64,000 nt of DNA from Fimbriimonadales bacterium (GTDB taxonomy: Bacteria > Armatimonadota > Fimbriimonadia > Fimbriimonadales > ATM1): assembly GCA_026129745.1 (NCBI GenBank), contig JAHCHL010000017.1:1-64000 (forward strand). The letters run 5' to 3'. The position numbers and the translations under genes are program-made. Below the pieces are notes generated by a model. That model made no database searches, was not told the origin of the DNA, and was given only the letters and a program-made list of their open reading frames with translations. The first letter of the stretch is position 1, and every line of letters begins with the position of its first letter. Positions 25,518 through 33,286 of the stretch are shown in pieces.

Positions 25518-26119
25518 CGATTACCCTCCGGGCGGTTTATCCTGGTAAGAGTCTCGGCATCATTGCGAAAACCTTTAGGGGCATTTGAGATTTCGCAGGC
25601 AGCAAAACTTAACAATCTTTGGAAGGGCGCGCCCAAACTGGGCGGAGTGCGCTTGGCGCTCGTCACGTCGTTCCGGGGAAGGAACATGCCATCCGATCTC
25701 GGCAGGTTAGGGGTTTCCATGCCTTGGCCAAAGCAAGGCTTTCCACAGCCGTGCCAATCAATGCCTGTTAGAACTTTCGGAAAGCCGGAAACAGGAAAAC
25801 CTAACGGCCTACCAAATTGAACGCCATTGCCACCAATGGCGCATGACGGCACGGTTTGGCACAATGAGGCTTAGGCAGGTGCAAGGCTCACAAATCGCAA
25901 CGGCTTCGCCGGGTCTCCCGCGAAAAGGACATTCGCGACGAGGATCAGTTCCGCTCGGCGGTTCTCCATAAACGCTCTACGATGGAGTCCTTCGGAACTT
26001 GCTTCCGCGCTCCTCTAAACTGGCTGACCCCAGCGCCGAGTAGCAGCAAAGTTGTTTGAAGCTGTACAATCGTTGCATCAGAGTGCGCAAAGCCTCCGCA
26101 GAATCATTTCGGGGAGGAA
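25518..26119. other. 600-base intergenic region upstream of the pil operon
   Basis: No convincing gene is visible on either strand. The part nearest the pil operon holds several inverted repeats, including the three-way-junction candidate at 25706-25805 and a CGCCATTG/CAATGGCG hairpin at 25822-25841. The part nearer 26100 carries a purine-rich GGGGAGG before a small plus-strand ORF. Both the pil operon promoter and the promoter of the plus-strand patch should lie here, but I could not fix -35/-10 boxes with confidence. Confidence 0.5.
25706..25805 (-). ncRNA. Candidate structured leader RNA of the pil operon
   Basis: A closing stem (GTTAGG at 25706-25711 with CCTAAC at 25800-25805) encloses two hairpins: 25721-25726 with 25734-25739 (GCCTTG/CAAGGC) and 25764-25769 with 25790-25795 (CCTGTT/AACAGG), the latter with a small inner CTTT/AAAG stem. 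The result is a three-way junction about 190 bases upstream of the first pil gene. The pairing is seen directly; the idea that it is a riboswitch-like leader is inference, and I match it to no known class. Confidence 0.3.
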
Positions 26120-26440
26120 ATGCGCGGAGGAGGAAAGATACTGACTTGGTCTTCGATTCAGTTCGCGGCAGAAGGGTTGTGGACGGTGCCGGGTACGCCG
26201 ACGAGCAAGGCCGAGCCGTTTGGCGTGATCAGGTGCGAGATTTGGATGAAGATCGGCGACGCCCCGCCGGTGGACCTTTCCGAATGCGAGTTCGTCGCGC
26301 TCGACAACCGAACGCCCAAGACGGTGGAGTTCGAGCGCTCGGACGCGAACAAGACCGTGCACTTCATCGGACGCTGGCAGGACTCGCGCGTGGAGAAAGG
26401 GCCTCTTTCGGAGACCGTCAGCGCGACCGTGACAGGATGA
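26120..26440 (+). CDS. Small beta-domain protein, unknown function
   Basis: A 106-residue protein with a fibronectin-like look. The segment PKTVEFERSDANKTVHFIGRW followed by GPLSETVSATVTG resembles a short beta-sandwich module (aromatic RW, then GP-S-VSA) that I have seen at the ends of uncharacterised bacterial proteins. A strong purine-rich stretch (GGGGAGG) precedes the ATG by only two bases, so the exact start is uncertain. It ends in an ATGA overlap with the next small ORF. The G+C-rich codon use differs from the flanking pil genes. Confidence 0.5.
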   Translation: MRGGGKILTWSSIQFAAEGLWTVPGTPTSKAEPFGVIRCEIWMKIGDAPPVDLSECEFVALDNRTPKTVEFERSDANKTVHFIGRWQDSRVEKGPLSETVSATVTG

Positions 26441-26565
26441 CGGACAACCGGACGCCGATTGCTGCCGGCCCTCCTGCGGAGCGGCGGTATCAGGCGGCTT
26501 ATATGGACAACGACGCGGTGACGACCGACTGGTCGGCGACGCTGACGGTCATCGCGCATAGTTAG
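26437..26565 (+). CDS. Very small ORF coupled to the preceding beta-domain protein
   Basis: A 42-residue ORF starting in an ATGA overlap with the previous gene. Its sequence (ERRYQAAYMDNDAVTTDWSA, ending TLTVIAHS) looks like the other half of the same beta-sandwich module: a tyrosine-containing strand, a D-N-D turn and a final T-V strand. It may be a genuine coupled mini-protein or the 3' half of a longer gene broken by a frameshift. The next gene starts eight bases later. Confidence 0.4.
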   Translation: MTDNRTPIAAGPPAERRYQAAYMDNDAVTTDWSATLTVIAHS

Positions 26566-26572
26566 GAAGCGA

Positions 26573-27919
26573 ATGACGGAGATAAAAGAATTTGCCGAAC
26601 GGTTGAACGACGAACTGCTCGAATCCGCTCTGAAGACGTCGAACGAAAACGGCTGGGCAGGACAGGGCGCTATCCCGCTGGAACAGGCGATCTCGCTGGT
26701 TCGGGCTATGGGCCCGGAAATCCTCGCTGCCTATGACGAAGGGATCATCGACGCGATGCCTAGGCAGTTCGCCCAAACTCTGCGAGAGCGACTGAGCAAC
26801 ATGGTTAGCTATGCCCAGAACACGGCGAACGGCACGCCCCAAGTGTCCGAGTTCATTAGCCAAGCCGAATCCCTGCACCAAGAGCTCTGGGCTTGGGGGC
26901 TTCGATACAAGAGCAAGAAGTTGCTCGGCTTCGACGCGAAAATTGCTGAGGTGAAGCGCCTTTCCGCCGAATTAGAGCGGCTGCTTAAGGTGGCTGAGGA
27001 AGCAGCTGGTCAACGTGATCTATTTACGACAATCCGAGCGGATGCCGACCGAATTAGCGCCGAAATCGCGGACCTCCACTCCCAGGCTTCCGCCAACACT
27101 GCGGCGATTGAAGCGAAGGCTAACGAAGCAGTCGCCAAGCAGGCCGAACTTGACACTCATGTGGCGGCGATAGCCACGAAGCTTGAGGAAGCGACAAGCT
27201 CTGCCGCTTCCGCCAAGGCCAAACTAACCGAGTCTCAGACCAGCCAAGAAGCCCTGGAGGCTTACTATCAGAAGGTCGAAGTCAACGAAACGAAGCTCAA
27301 TAAAGTGGTGGCGGATGCTGCCGCGGCGGTTAAGAAGAACGACGAGGAAACGAAGGCGCTTGTAGCCCGGCTGGTCGGGGTCGAAGAGGACATTAAGCAA
27401 AAGCTTGAAAAGGCGACCGGGGTGACGCTTTTCGAGGCCTTCGGCAAGCGGCAGGCCGACATCAAAAAGGGCCTGCCCGTTTGGCTCTATGTCAGCGGCG
27501 GAGTCCTCGCAGTGTCCGCGGCCTACTCGGTTTGGCTCCTGCTCACCGCAGACAAGATTGACACGGCGTTCTACGTCAAATTGGGGTTCTCGTTAACCTT
27601 CTTCGCCGCAATTACGTTCACGCTTCGGCAATATGCGAAAGAACGGCGCTTGGAAGAGGAATACGCCTTCAAGGCGGCCATTTCAGTTTCCCTCGCAGCT
27701 TACCGAGGCCTTGTTGAGCAGGCTCTTGAAAAGCTCACCCCAGAAGAGCGAACAGAATACGCGACGTTCCTGACGAAGGCAGTTGGCACGATCTTCGATC
27801 CGCCGACGGAGAGAGTCTTTGGCGACCGTCGCTCGCGCGGGCCGACGGATTCCAAGGTGCTTGCCTCGGTTGCCGAGACAATTAAGCCGATCACGGACTT
27901 GATGAAACCTGGCAAGTAA
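26573..27919 (+). CDS. Long coiled-coil protein with two C-terminal TM helices
   Basis: A 448-residue protein without a family I can name. Residues about 1-110 are globular and helical; about 120-295 form a long Ala/Glu/Lys-rich coiled coil. Two TM helices follow (LPVWLYVSGGVLAVSAAYSV near 302-325 and a second near 333-353), then a cytoplasmic domain beginning YAKERRLEEEYAFKAAISVSL, which recurs in my memory in membrane proteins next to phage-defence genes. Topology suggests both ends face the cytoplasm. It sits in a patch with different base composition, after two tiny ORFs. A role as a membrane effector or sensor is a guess from architecture and context. Confidence 0.7.
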   Translation: MTEIKEFAERLNDELLESALKTSNENGWAGQGAIPLEQAISLVRAMGPEILAAYDEGIIDAMPRQFAQTLRERLSNMVSYAQNTANGTPQVSEFISQAESLHQELWAWGLRYKSKKLLGFDAKIAEVKRLSAELERLLKVAEEAAGQRDLFTTIRADADRISAEIADLHSQASANTAAIEAKANEAVAKQAELDTHVAAIATKLEEATSSAASAKAKLTESQTSQEALEAYYQKVEVNETKLNKVVADAAAAVKKNDEETKALVARLVGVEEDIKQKLEKATGVTLFEAFGKRQADIKKGLPVWLYVSGGVLAVSAAYSVWLLLTADKIDTAFYVKLGFSLTFFAAITFTLRQYAKERRLEEEYAFKAAISVSLAAYRGLVEQALEKLTPEERTEYATFLTKAVGTIFDPPTERVFGDRRSRGPTDSKVLASVAETIKPITDLMKPGK

Positions 27920-27928
27920 CATTCGACA

Positions 27929-28144
27929 ATGCGGAAGACAGCTTTCCTATTCATGACGCTCGTTACGACTGCCGCGTCGGCGCAGCAGAAGTCAACAACG
28001 GGCTACGCAACCGTCAACGGACTCAAGATGCACTACGCAGTCCACGGTCCCGACAAGCCGGGATCCGGAAACAATAGCCAACGAGCATTCCTGCTTCATG
28101 GCGCACTCACAACCATCAACATCAACTGCTACGCCCAGAGCTAA
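27929..28144 (+). pseudogene. Truncated secreted alpha/beta hydrolase
   Basis: A 71-residue remnant with a signal peptide (TAFLFMTLVTTAASAQQK) and the first strands of an alpha/beta hydrolase: YATVNGLKMHYAVHG, then AFLLHGALTT, the usual oxyanion-hole HG motif. The frame ends soon after, before any nucleophile elbow or catalytic His, and no continuation is visible in the other frames before the sialidase gene. It is most simply a deletion remnant. Confidence 0.65.
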
Positions 28145-28205
28145 TCGAGCGGTTTCAACGAAAGTCATGCCCAGCGTTGGCTTGGTCGGTAGGTAGACTT
28201 TCTAA

Positions 28206-29294
28206 GTGCTGCTGGCCGCAACTCTAGCCGTAACATTAGTTTCCGATTTGGAATTGTTCGTCGGTAGCCGATTGGACACATCCGCGCCCTTCGATACGTA
28301 TCGAATCCCTGCAATCTGCCGCACGGAGAACGGAACACTTCTCGCCTTTGCTGAGGGCCGCGCTTCGGTCTCCGACCAATCCTCGAACGCGATCGTCATG
28401 CGACGCCGGCTGCCGAAATCCAACACTTGGACGCCTCTTCAAGTCGTGGCCGCCGATCCGCCCCATGCGCTGAACAACCCGTGTCTTTTGCCCACAAGCT
28501 CAGGCCGAATATGGCTTGTCTACCAGCGTTATCCGGCGGGCCATAACGAGGGCTCCGTTCAGCCGGGAACCTCGCCCGAATCCTCCTGCCTAACATTCAT
28601 TCAGTACAGCGACGATGACGGAATGACCTGGAGCAAGCCTCGCGATGTCAGTTCGATACTCAACATTCCAGGGGTACGATCCGTGGCCAGCGGTCCTGGT
28701 GTCGGGATCGAACTCCAGCGCGGACCCCATAAGGGCCGCCTGCTCTTTCCTTTCAATCAGCGTGGGCCGGACGGCTGGACGGTTTTCGGCTTCTATAGCG
28801 ACGATCAGGGAGAAACGTGGTTTAGGGGTGAGCCTGCTCTGAAGGAATCCGAGACGCAGCCGAACGAAGTCCAGTGCGCGGAACTTGCCGACGGCAGCGT
28901 TCTGATGAATGCACGCAATCAAGCGGCTGGACGTTTCCGACTGCAAGGGACAAGCCGTGACGGCGGCAAGACCTGGTCGATGATGGTGCCCGTGCCGTCG
29001 CTCGTTGACCCGGTCTGCATGGGATCGATACTCCGAGTGTCCTTCTCTCCCGACCTGCTCGCCTTCACCAACCCAAACCACGCGAGCAAGCGTGAAAACG
29101 GTGGACTCCGATTCTCCCGGGATGGCGGTGTCACCTGGTCCGAACCTACGATAGTCGTGCCTGGTTCGTTTGCCTATTCTTGCCTTACATTAGCCGAACC
29201 AAACCGACTGGGGCTACTTTACGAGACGGTTCAATGGAAGGGTGAACTGGAGATTTACAGCATTCGATATCGGGAGATTGCTATTCAAAACTGA
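28206..29294 (+). CDS. Secreted sialidase-family (GH33-like) protein
   Basis: A 362-residue six-bladed beta-propeller of the sialidase/neuraminidase superfamily. An N-terminal hydrophobic stretch (MLLAATLAVTLVS) acts as a short signal peptide. The arginine motif is YRIP (residues 32-35), and four Asp boxes are visible: SDDDGMTW, SDDQGETW, SRDGGKTW and SRDGGVTW. A NARNQ segment and the C-terminal LLYETV, with the nucleophile-type Tyr and Glu, complete the likely active site. It probably removes terminal sialic or related sugars outside the cell, though many homologues are not true sialidases. Translation starts at GTG. It follows the truncated hydrolase. Confidence 0.85.
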   Translation: MLLAATLAVTLVSDLELFVGSRLDTSAPFDTYRIPAICRTENGTLLAFAEGRASVSDQSSNAIVMRRRLPKSNTWTPLQVVAADPPHALNNPCLLPTSSGRIWLVYQRYPAGHNEGSVQPGTSPESSCLTFIQYSDDDGMTWSKPRDVSSILNIPGVRSVASGPGVGIELQRGPHKGRLLFPFNQRGPDGWTVFGFYSDDQGETWFRGEPALKESETQPNEVQCAELADGSVLMNARNQAAGRFRLQGTSRDGGKTWSMMVPVPSLVDPVCMGSILRVSFSPDLLAFTNPNHASKRENGGLRFSRDGGVTWSEPTIVVPGSFAYSCLTLAEPNRLGLLYETVQWKGELEIYSIRYREIAIQN

Positions 29295-29760
29295 AACGAA
29301 CAATGCCTTGACTTGGGAGCATGAGGCATTAGCCGGTGGCAGATCACGACGTTTTCCCTTGACCCTAAGGTACGAAATCTCACGCCCGGAAGCCGATGGC
29401 CGTTATCCGGACCACGCCCAGCTTGATTGGCACCGCGGTGGCCAAACATTGCGATTCGCGAACAAACCGCACTTCTAACCAATATTGCGACGGTGCCAAG
29501 AAAGTTGACATCGCCCCATTCAAAGGCCTTTAACCATGCGCACGCCGCTAAATGAAATCACGAAAACTGCGGCGCCAAAGCACAAAAATGGAGTGACACA
29601 ATAATTGCAGTGATAACGGTGACGGCGGTGACGAGTTGACAATTCAAGTTCAAATACGACGTTGCAAATCAGAACCGAAGTGACGAGATGAAGTCGCGCA
29701 ACCGCATTCGCCACTGGATGTCAGATTCGACGGTCAACCAACCACAGCATGGAAACGAAA
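29295..29760. other. 466-base intergenic region between sialidase and ABC ATPase genes
   Basis: The 3' ends of a plus-strand and a minus-strand gene face each other here. Only a weak inverted repeat (AATGCCT/AGGCATT with a 15-base loop) occurs shortly after the sialidase stop. Short ORFs on both strands have no recognisable sequence character. The stretch may be remnant DNA at the edge of the compositionally distinct patch; I see no gene in it. Confidence 0.5.
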
Positions 29761-30696
29761 CTAAGATTCTCGAACGACAGGAAAGTGACAGCAATACTCG
29801 CGGCCATCTTCGAAAGTGGGATCTGGCTCATCGACATCGCACTTCTCTTGCCTGTTGGGACAGCGAGACTTGAATCGGCAGCCACCAACAACTTCGCGCG
29901 GGTCAGGAATCTCACCGGGTAGCACGTCCGGGAGCTTGCCAAGCTTCTCTAACGTGGGCGCCGACGCAAGCAAAGCGCGGGTATACGGATGTCGCGGATC
30001 GGTGAAGATCCGCTCCGTGGGTCCCATCTCGACAATCTTGCCAAGGTACATCACCGCAACGCGATCTGCTATGAATCGGACCGTGGTCAAGTCATGCGAA
30101 ATGTAAAGGTAGGCACAAGAAAGAGAAGACTGCAAGTCTTTGAGCAAGTTAAGGATTTGCGCTCGAATCGATAAGTCCAGCGCCGCTGTCGGCTCATCGC
30201 ATAGGACGAGAGGAGGGTTGAGCGCCAAGGCGCGAGCAATAGCAACACGCTGACGCTGGCCACCAGAAAGCTGATGCGGAAACCGGCGCTTCATCGCAGG
30301 CTCCAAACCGACATGCCGCATAACTTCGTCGACCCGCGCATCGACGTCGATCTTGCCGTTCCGATTGACAAGCAGTGGCTCGGCGATCGATCGCCCAATC
30401 CGCCATCGCGGATCGAGCGAAGCGTAAGGGTCCTGCCAAACGATGCCGACGCGAGTCGCCAACCCTTTGAGATTCGAGGATACGGACTGCCCGTGCACGC
30501 GGATGTCGCCAGATACCAAGGGTTCCAAGCCCAACACGCCTTTGGCCAGAGTTGTCTTTCCGCAACCGGACTCGCCGACGACCGCAAGCGTCTCACGCTC
30601 CGCAAGTTGAAGCGAGACGCCATCGACTGCTCGGATCGTCCCCCCCGGCACCGCATAGCTAATTCTTGCATTGTCGACTTCGAGAACAAAGCTCAA
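29761..30696 (-). CDS. Oligopeptide/dipeptide ABC transporter ATPase (OppF/DppF type)
   Basis: A 311-residue ABC ATPase of the peptide/nickel class. Walker A is GESGCGKTT, the signature [15 protein letters not shown], Walker B LVLCDEPTAALD, and the C-terminal oligopeptide domain has HPYTRALLASAP and a CRFKSRCPNRQEKC cysteine cluster typical of OppD/OppF (some bind an Fe-S cluster there). The start is set at TTG overlapping the stop of the preceding ATPase (TTGA); an upstream in-frame extension of 20 codons would lie within that gene. It is paired with the OppD-type gene; no permease or binding protein is in the window. Confidence 0.9.
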   Translation of the reverse strand: MSFVLEVDNARISYAVPGGTIRAVDGVSLQLAERETLAVVGESGCGKTTLAKGVLGLEPLVSGDIRVHGQSVSSNLKGLATRVGIVWQDPYASLDPRWRIGRSIAEPLLVNRNGKIDVDARVDEVMRHVGLEPAMKRRFPHQLSGGQRQRVAIARALALNPPLVLCDEPTAALDLSIRAQILNLLKDLQSSLSCAYLYISHDLTTVRFIADRVAVMYLGKIVEMGPTERIFTDPRHPYTRALLASAPTLEKLGKLPDVLPGEIPDPREVVGGCRFKSRCPNRQEKCDVDEPDPTFEDGREYCCHFPVVRES

Positions 30697-31670
30697 GGCG
30701 CGGCCTCCATAATCCCAGCTTCCTTCCGCTCCGGCAATACGTCCAGCCAACAAGCTGCCCGATGGTCGCCACCCAAAGGCCGCAATCCAGGTTCAGTGTC
30801 GCACTTCTCGAATCGATAGGCGCATCGCGCCGCAAAGGAACACTCGCTGCCAAGTGTTGCAAAGTCTGGCGGTTGACCGGGAATGCTGGCAAGCCTTTCC
30901 GCATCGCCAGGAAGGGATGCGAGCAAACCTCTGGTGTAGGGATGTTTGGGTTGTTGAAGCACACGGTCACGGGGACCTTCCTCGATAACCTTGCCGGCGT
31001 AAAAAACGCAAATCCGGTCGGAAACCGAACCGATCACGCCGATGTCGTGTGAAATAAGAAGAACCGCCGTTCCTTCTCTTTGTTGCAGTTCTTTGAGCAA
31101 CGCCAGAATCTGGGCCTGAAGCGTAACATCGAGCGCCGTAGTCGGTTCATCCGCAATCAAAACTTTCGGGTGGCAGCTGAACGCGATGGCAATCATAACT
31201 CTTTGCCGCTGGCCGCCACTCAGTTGATGAGGGAACTTCATGGCTGCGCTTTCTGGCGAGGGAACACCGACAGCACGAAGCATCTCAAGAACTTTCTTGC
31301 GAGTTGCTTCTTTCGTCAACGACTGATGCAAAGCGATTGCTTCAGCAATTTGATTTCCTATCCGCATCATCGGATTCAAACTCGTAAACGGATCCTGGAA
31401 AATCATCGCGATATCCCCGCCACGGACTTTCCGCATCTGTGACTCACTAAGCGAAGTTAAGTCCTTGTCTCCAAGCGAGATGCTTCCTGAAGCGATCTTG
31501 CCTCCAGGCGGCAAGAGCCTCATGGCAGCTAGCCCAGTCATGCTCTTGCCACAGCCAGATTCCCCAACGATTCCCAGAGTCTCGCCAGGTTGAACCGATA
31601 GGCTGACACCCCGAAGTATCTCGGTATTGCCAAAGGAGACTCGAAGGTCGCGAATGTCCAGCGCAGCCAC
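30693..31670 (-). CDS. Oligopeptide/dipeptide ABC transporter ATPase (OppD/DppD type)
   Basis: A 325-residue ABC ATPase with Walker A GESGCGKS, signature [15 protein letters not shown], Walker [13 protein letters not shown], switch His in [11 protein letters not shown], and the peptide-importer C-terminal block [13 protein letters not shown] with [14 protein letters not shown]. It forms the expected heterodimer with the OppF-type protein encoded just downstream. The 79-base region upstream is divergent to the interrupted beta-barrel gene. Substrate is likely short peptides by family, but unproven. Confidence 0.9.
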   Translation of the reverse strand: MAALDIRDLRVSFGNTEILRGVSLSVQPGETLGIVGESGCGKSMTGLAAMRLLPPGGKIASGSISLGDKDLTSLSESQMRKVRGGDIAMIFQDPFTSLNPMMRIGNQIAEAIALHQSLTKEATRKKVLEMLRAVGVPSPESAAMKFPHQLSGGQRQRVMIAIAFSCHPKVLIADEPTTALDVTLQAQILALLKELQQREGTAVLLISHDIGVIGSVSDRICVFYAGKVIEEGPRDRVLQQPKHPYTRGLLASLPGDAERLASIPGQPPDFATLGSECSFAARCAYRFEKCDTEPGLRPLGGDHRAACWLDVLPERKEAGIMEAAP

Positions 31671-31749
31671 AAACTGCGATTATGCCGAATCGCCAGCACC
31701 ATAAAGGAGCACGGAATCTTTCTAAGCCAAACAACGTCCTTATTGCTTA

Positions 31750-32361
31750 ATGAAAACCATCTACTGCATAGGGTTTACCCTTCTTGTTGCAGCAGGAAAC
31801 ACTCAATCTGGCGACGCTCGATGTCCACTTTGAGTAGCTGGAGGGTATGGGGCCAGTTCGGCCTCAGATGCGACTTGGTTGTTCAACACAGTCTATGCTC
31901 CGACAACGAAGACAGTTGCTGAATCGTTTCTCTGGTACCAAGCCAACCCTCGGTTGCAATTTGGAGTCGCCTTCTTATGGAAGCAGCAGGCCTTTCGTGC
32001 GTTGGCCAGCTGGCAAGCGATCGCAGAGACTTCAACCTCGCCGAGCCTGTCATTCAGCGCAGGAGTGCAAGGCATAGGAACTGGTAATCCAGGATTCTCG
32101 TCGACAATCGAGAAAAACTTTAGTCTTTCAGATGGCGGGCAGATTAACGCTTTTGCTGGAATTGGCTACAGATCGAACGAGTCTCATTTGCATAGTCTGC
32201 TTGGAGCAAAGTGGACTCCAGACGGGAAGCTAACGTTGGGCTATCAGCATGACGGGCATGAAGGTCATCCCTTTGCAACATATTCAGTAGAACCTTATGT
32301 CATTGGCTTCTATCTGATTAGTGGAGATAGGCCAGCCATCATGGGCGGATGGCGTTATTGA
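31750..32361 (+). pseudogene. Beta-barrel-like secreted protein interrupted by an in-frame TGA
   Basis: One reading frame runs from an ATG at 31750 to a TAG/TGA-free end at 32361 except for a single TGA at 31831-31833. Before the stop it encodes a signal-peptide-like start (IYCIGFTLLVAAGNTQSG); after it come about 175 residues of alternating amphipathic strands (LQFGVAFLWKQQAFRALA, INAFAGIGYRS, LTLGYQHDG), ending in GGWRY with the C-terminal aromatic residue seen in outer-membrane barrels. The 3' part alone has no good start or signal peptide. A nonsense mutation or sequence error is most likely; readthrough or Sec recoding is an outside possibility. Confidence 0.6.
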
Positions 32362-32419
32362 GTTCCTGGAATCTTTACTGATAAACCTCCGTATTCTGCT
32401 ATTAGGATGGTGTGCAAGA

Positions 32420-33220
32420 ATGATGCTAAGACTTGTCTTTGCGTTTGCCCTAGTTGCGATGTTGTCAGGTGGCGCCGCTCAAGACTGGGCAAAGAAGCGG
32501 CTTGATGGCTCGCCTCGTCACCAGGAGTGGGTTGACATAAAGTACGGCGATCGAATAGTCAAGAGCTTTGTGGTTTATCCAGAGGTTTCACAAAAAGCAA
32601 CGGTGGTTGTGCTCATACACGAAATCATGGGATTAACCGATTGGGTCATGTCTGTCGCAGATCAACTCGCGGAACACGGTTATATCGCAATTGCGCCGGA
32701 CTTTCTCTCGGGCATGGCTCCCAATGGTGGTCGAACTACAGATTTTGAAGATTTAGGAAAGATTAGGGAAGCGATATCAGGATTATCGCCATCACAGATC
32801 ACAGCGGATCTGAATGCGGTTTGTGATTACGCAGCCAAGATACCGGCTGCCAATGGCAAAGTGGCTGTTGCAGGGTTCTGCTGGGGCGGAACGCAGACCT
32901 TCAACTTTGCATCGATGCGAAAGGGACTCGCGGCGGCATTCGTGTTCTATGGGACCGGACCAACGACCGAAGAAGCAGTAGCAGAAATCGATTGCACCGT
33001 GTACGGGTTCTACGGCGGAAATGACGCACGAGTCAATGCGACCATTCCGGAAACCGAAAAGGTCATGATAGGCAAGCGGAAGACATTCGTGCCGGTAATC
33101 TATGACGGCGCAGGGCACGGATTCATGCGGGCGGGCGAGCAACCGGACGCCCAACCAGCGAACAAGGAAGCCAGAGATGCAGCCTGGAAGCGCTGGCTCG
33201 ATATCCTATCCAAACTCTAA
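32420..33220 (+). CDS. Secreted dienelactone hydrolase family protein
   Basis: A 266-residue alpha/beta hydrolase of the dienelactone hydrolase family. The start is chosen at the first of two adjacent ATGs (MMLRLVFAFALVAMLSGGAAQ), which gives a signal peptide. The nucleophile is the Cys of GFCWGG, and Asp (GGNDARV) and His (GAGHGFM) complete the Cys-Asp-His triad. Family members hydrolyse ester or lactone bonds. A longer frame begins at 32321 inside the preceding gene but lacks a signal peptide. Its natural substrate is unknown. Confidence 0.88.
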   Translation: MMLRLVFAFALVAMLSGGAAQDWAKKRLDGSPRHQEWVDIKYGDRIVKSFVVYPEVSQKATVVVLIHEIMGLTDWVMSVADQLAEHGYIAIAPDFLSGMAPNGGRTTDFEDLGKIREAISGLSPSQITADLNAVCDYAAKIPAANGKVAVAGFCWGGTQTFNFASMRKGLAAAFVFYGTGPTTEEAVAEIDCTVYGFYGGNDARVNATIPETEKVMIGKRKTFVPVIYDGAGHGFMRAGEQPDAQPANKEARDAAWKRWLDILSKL

Positions 33221-33286
33221 GCAATCTTTCAGGGAAATCGTCTTGCCGCCCGAAGGTGATAAGCCTGGCACGGTATAACGCGCTCC

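Noticed and set aside
25745-25765. A sigma-54-like -24 element (TTGGCACGG on the minus strand) upstream of the pil operon
   Set aside because: The -12 position reads TGGA instead of TTGC at the required spacing, so the essential GC is missing.
25421-25864. A 147-codon minus-strand ORF ahead of the pil operon
   Set aside because: It runs through the palindromes and into the ExeA-like gene in the wrong frame; no protein-like pattern is visible.
26084-26099. GCGCAAAGCCTCCG, similar to the core of the c-di-GMP-I (GEMM) riboswitch
   Set aside because: The upstream GGCAAACC part, the two helices and the tetraloop receptor are absent; only the short string matches.
29242-29478. A 78-codon ORF overlapping the end of the sialidase gene
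   Set aside because: It overlaps the sialidase by 53 bases in another frame, and I see no domain, signal or start-site support.
31831-31866. A possible SECIS hairpin after the in-frame TGA
   Set aside because: The stem is short with a G-U pair and lacks a clear bulged U; no selenoprotein context is present. Kept only as an outside possibility.
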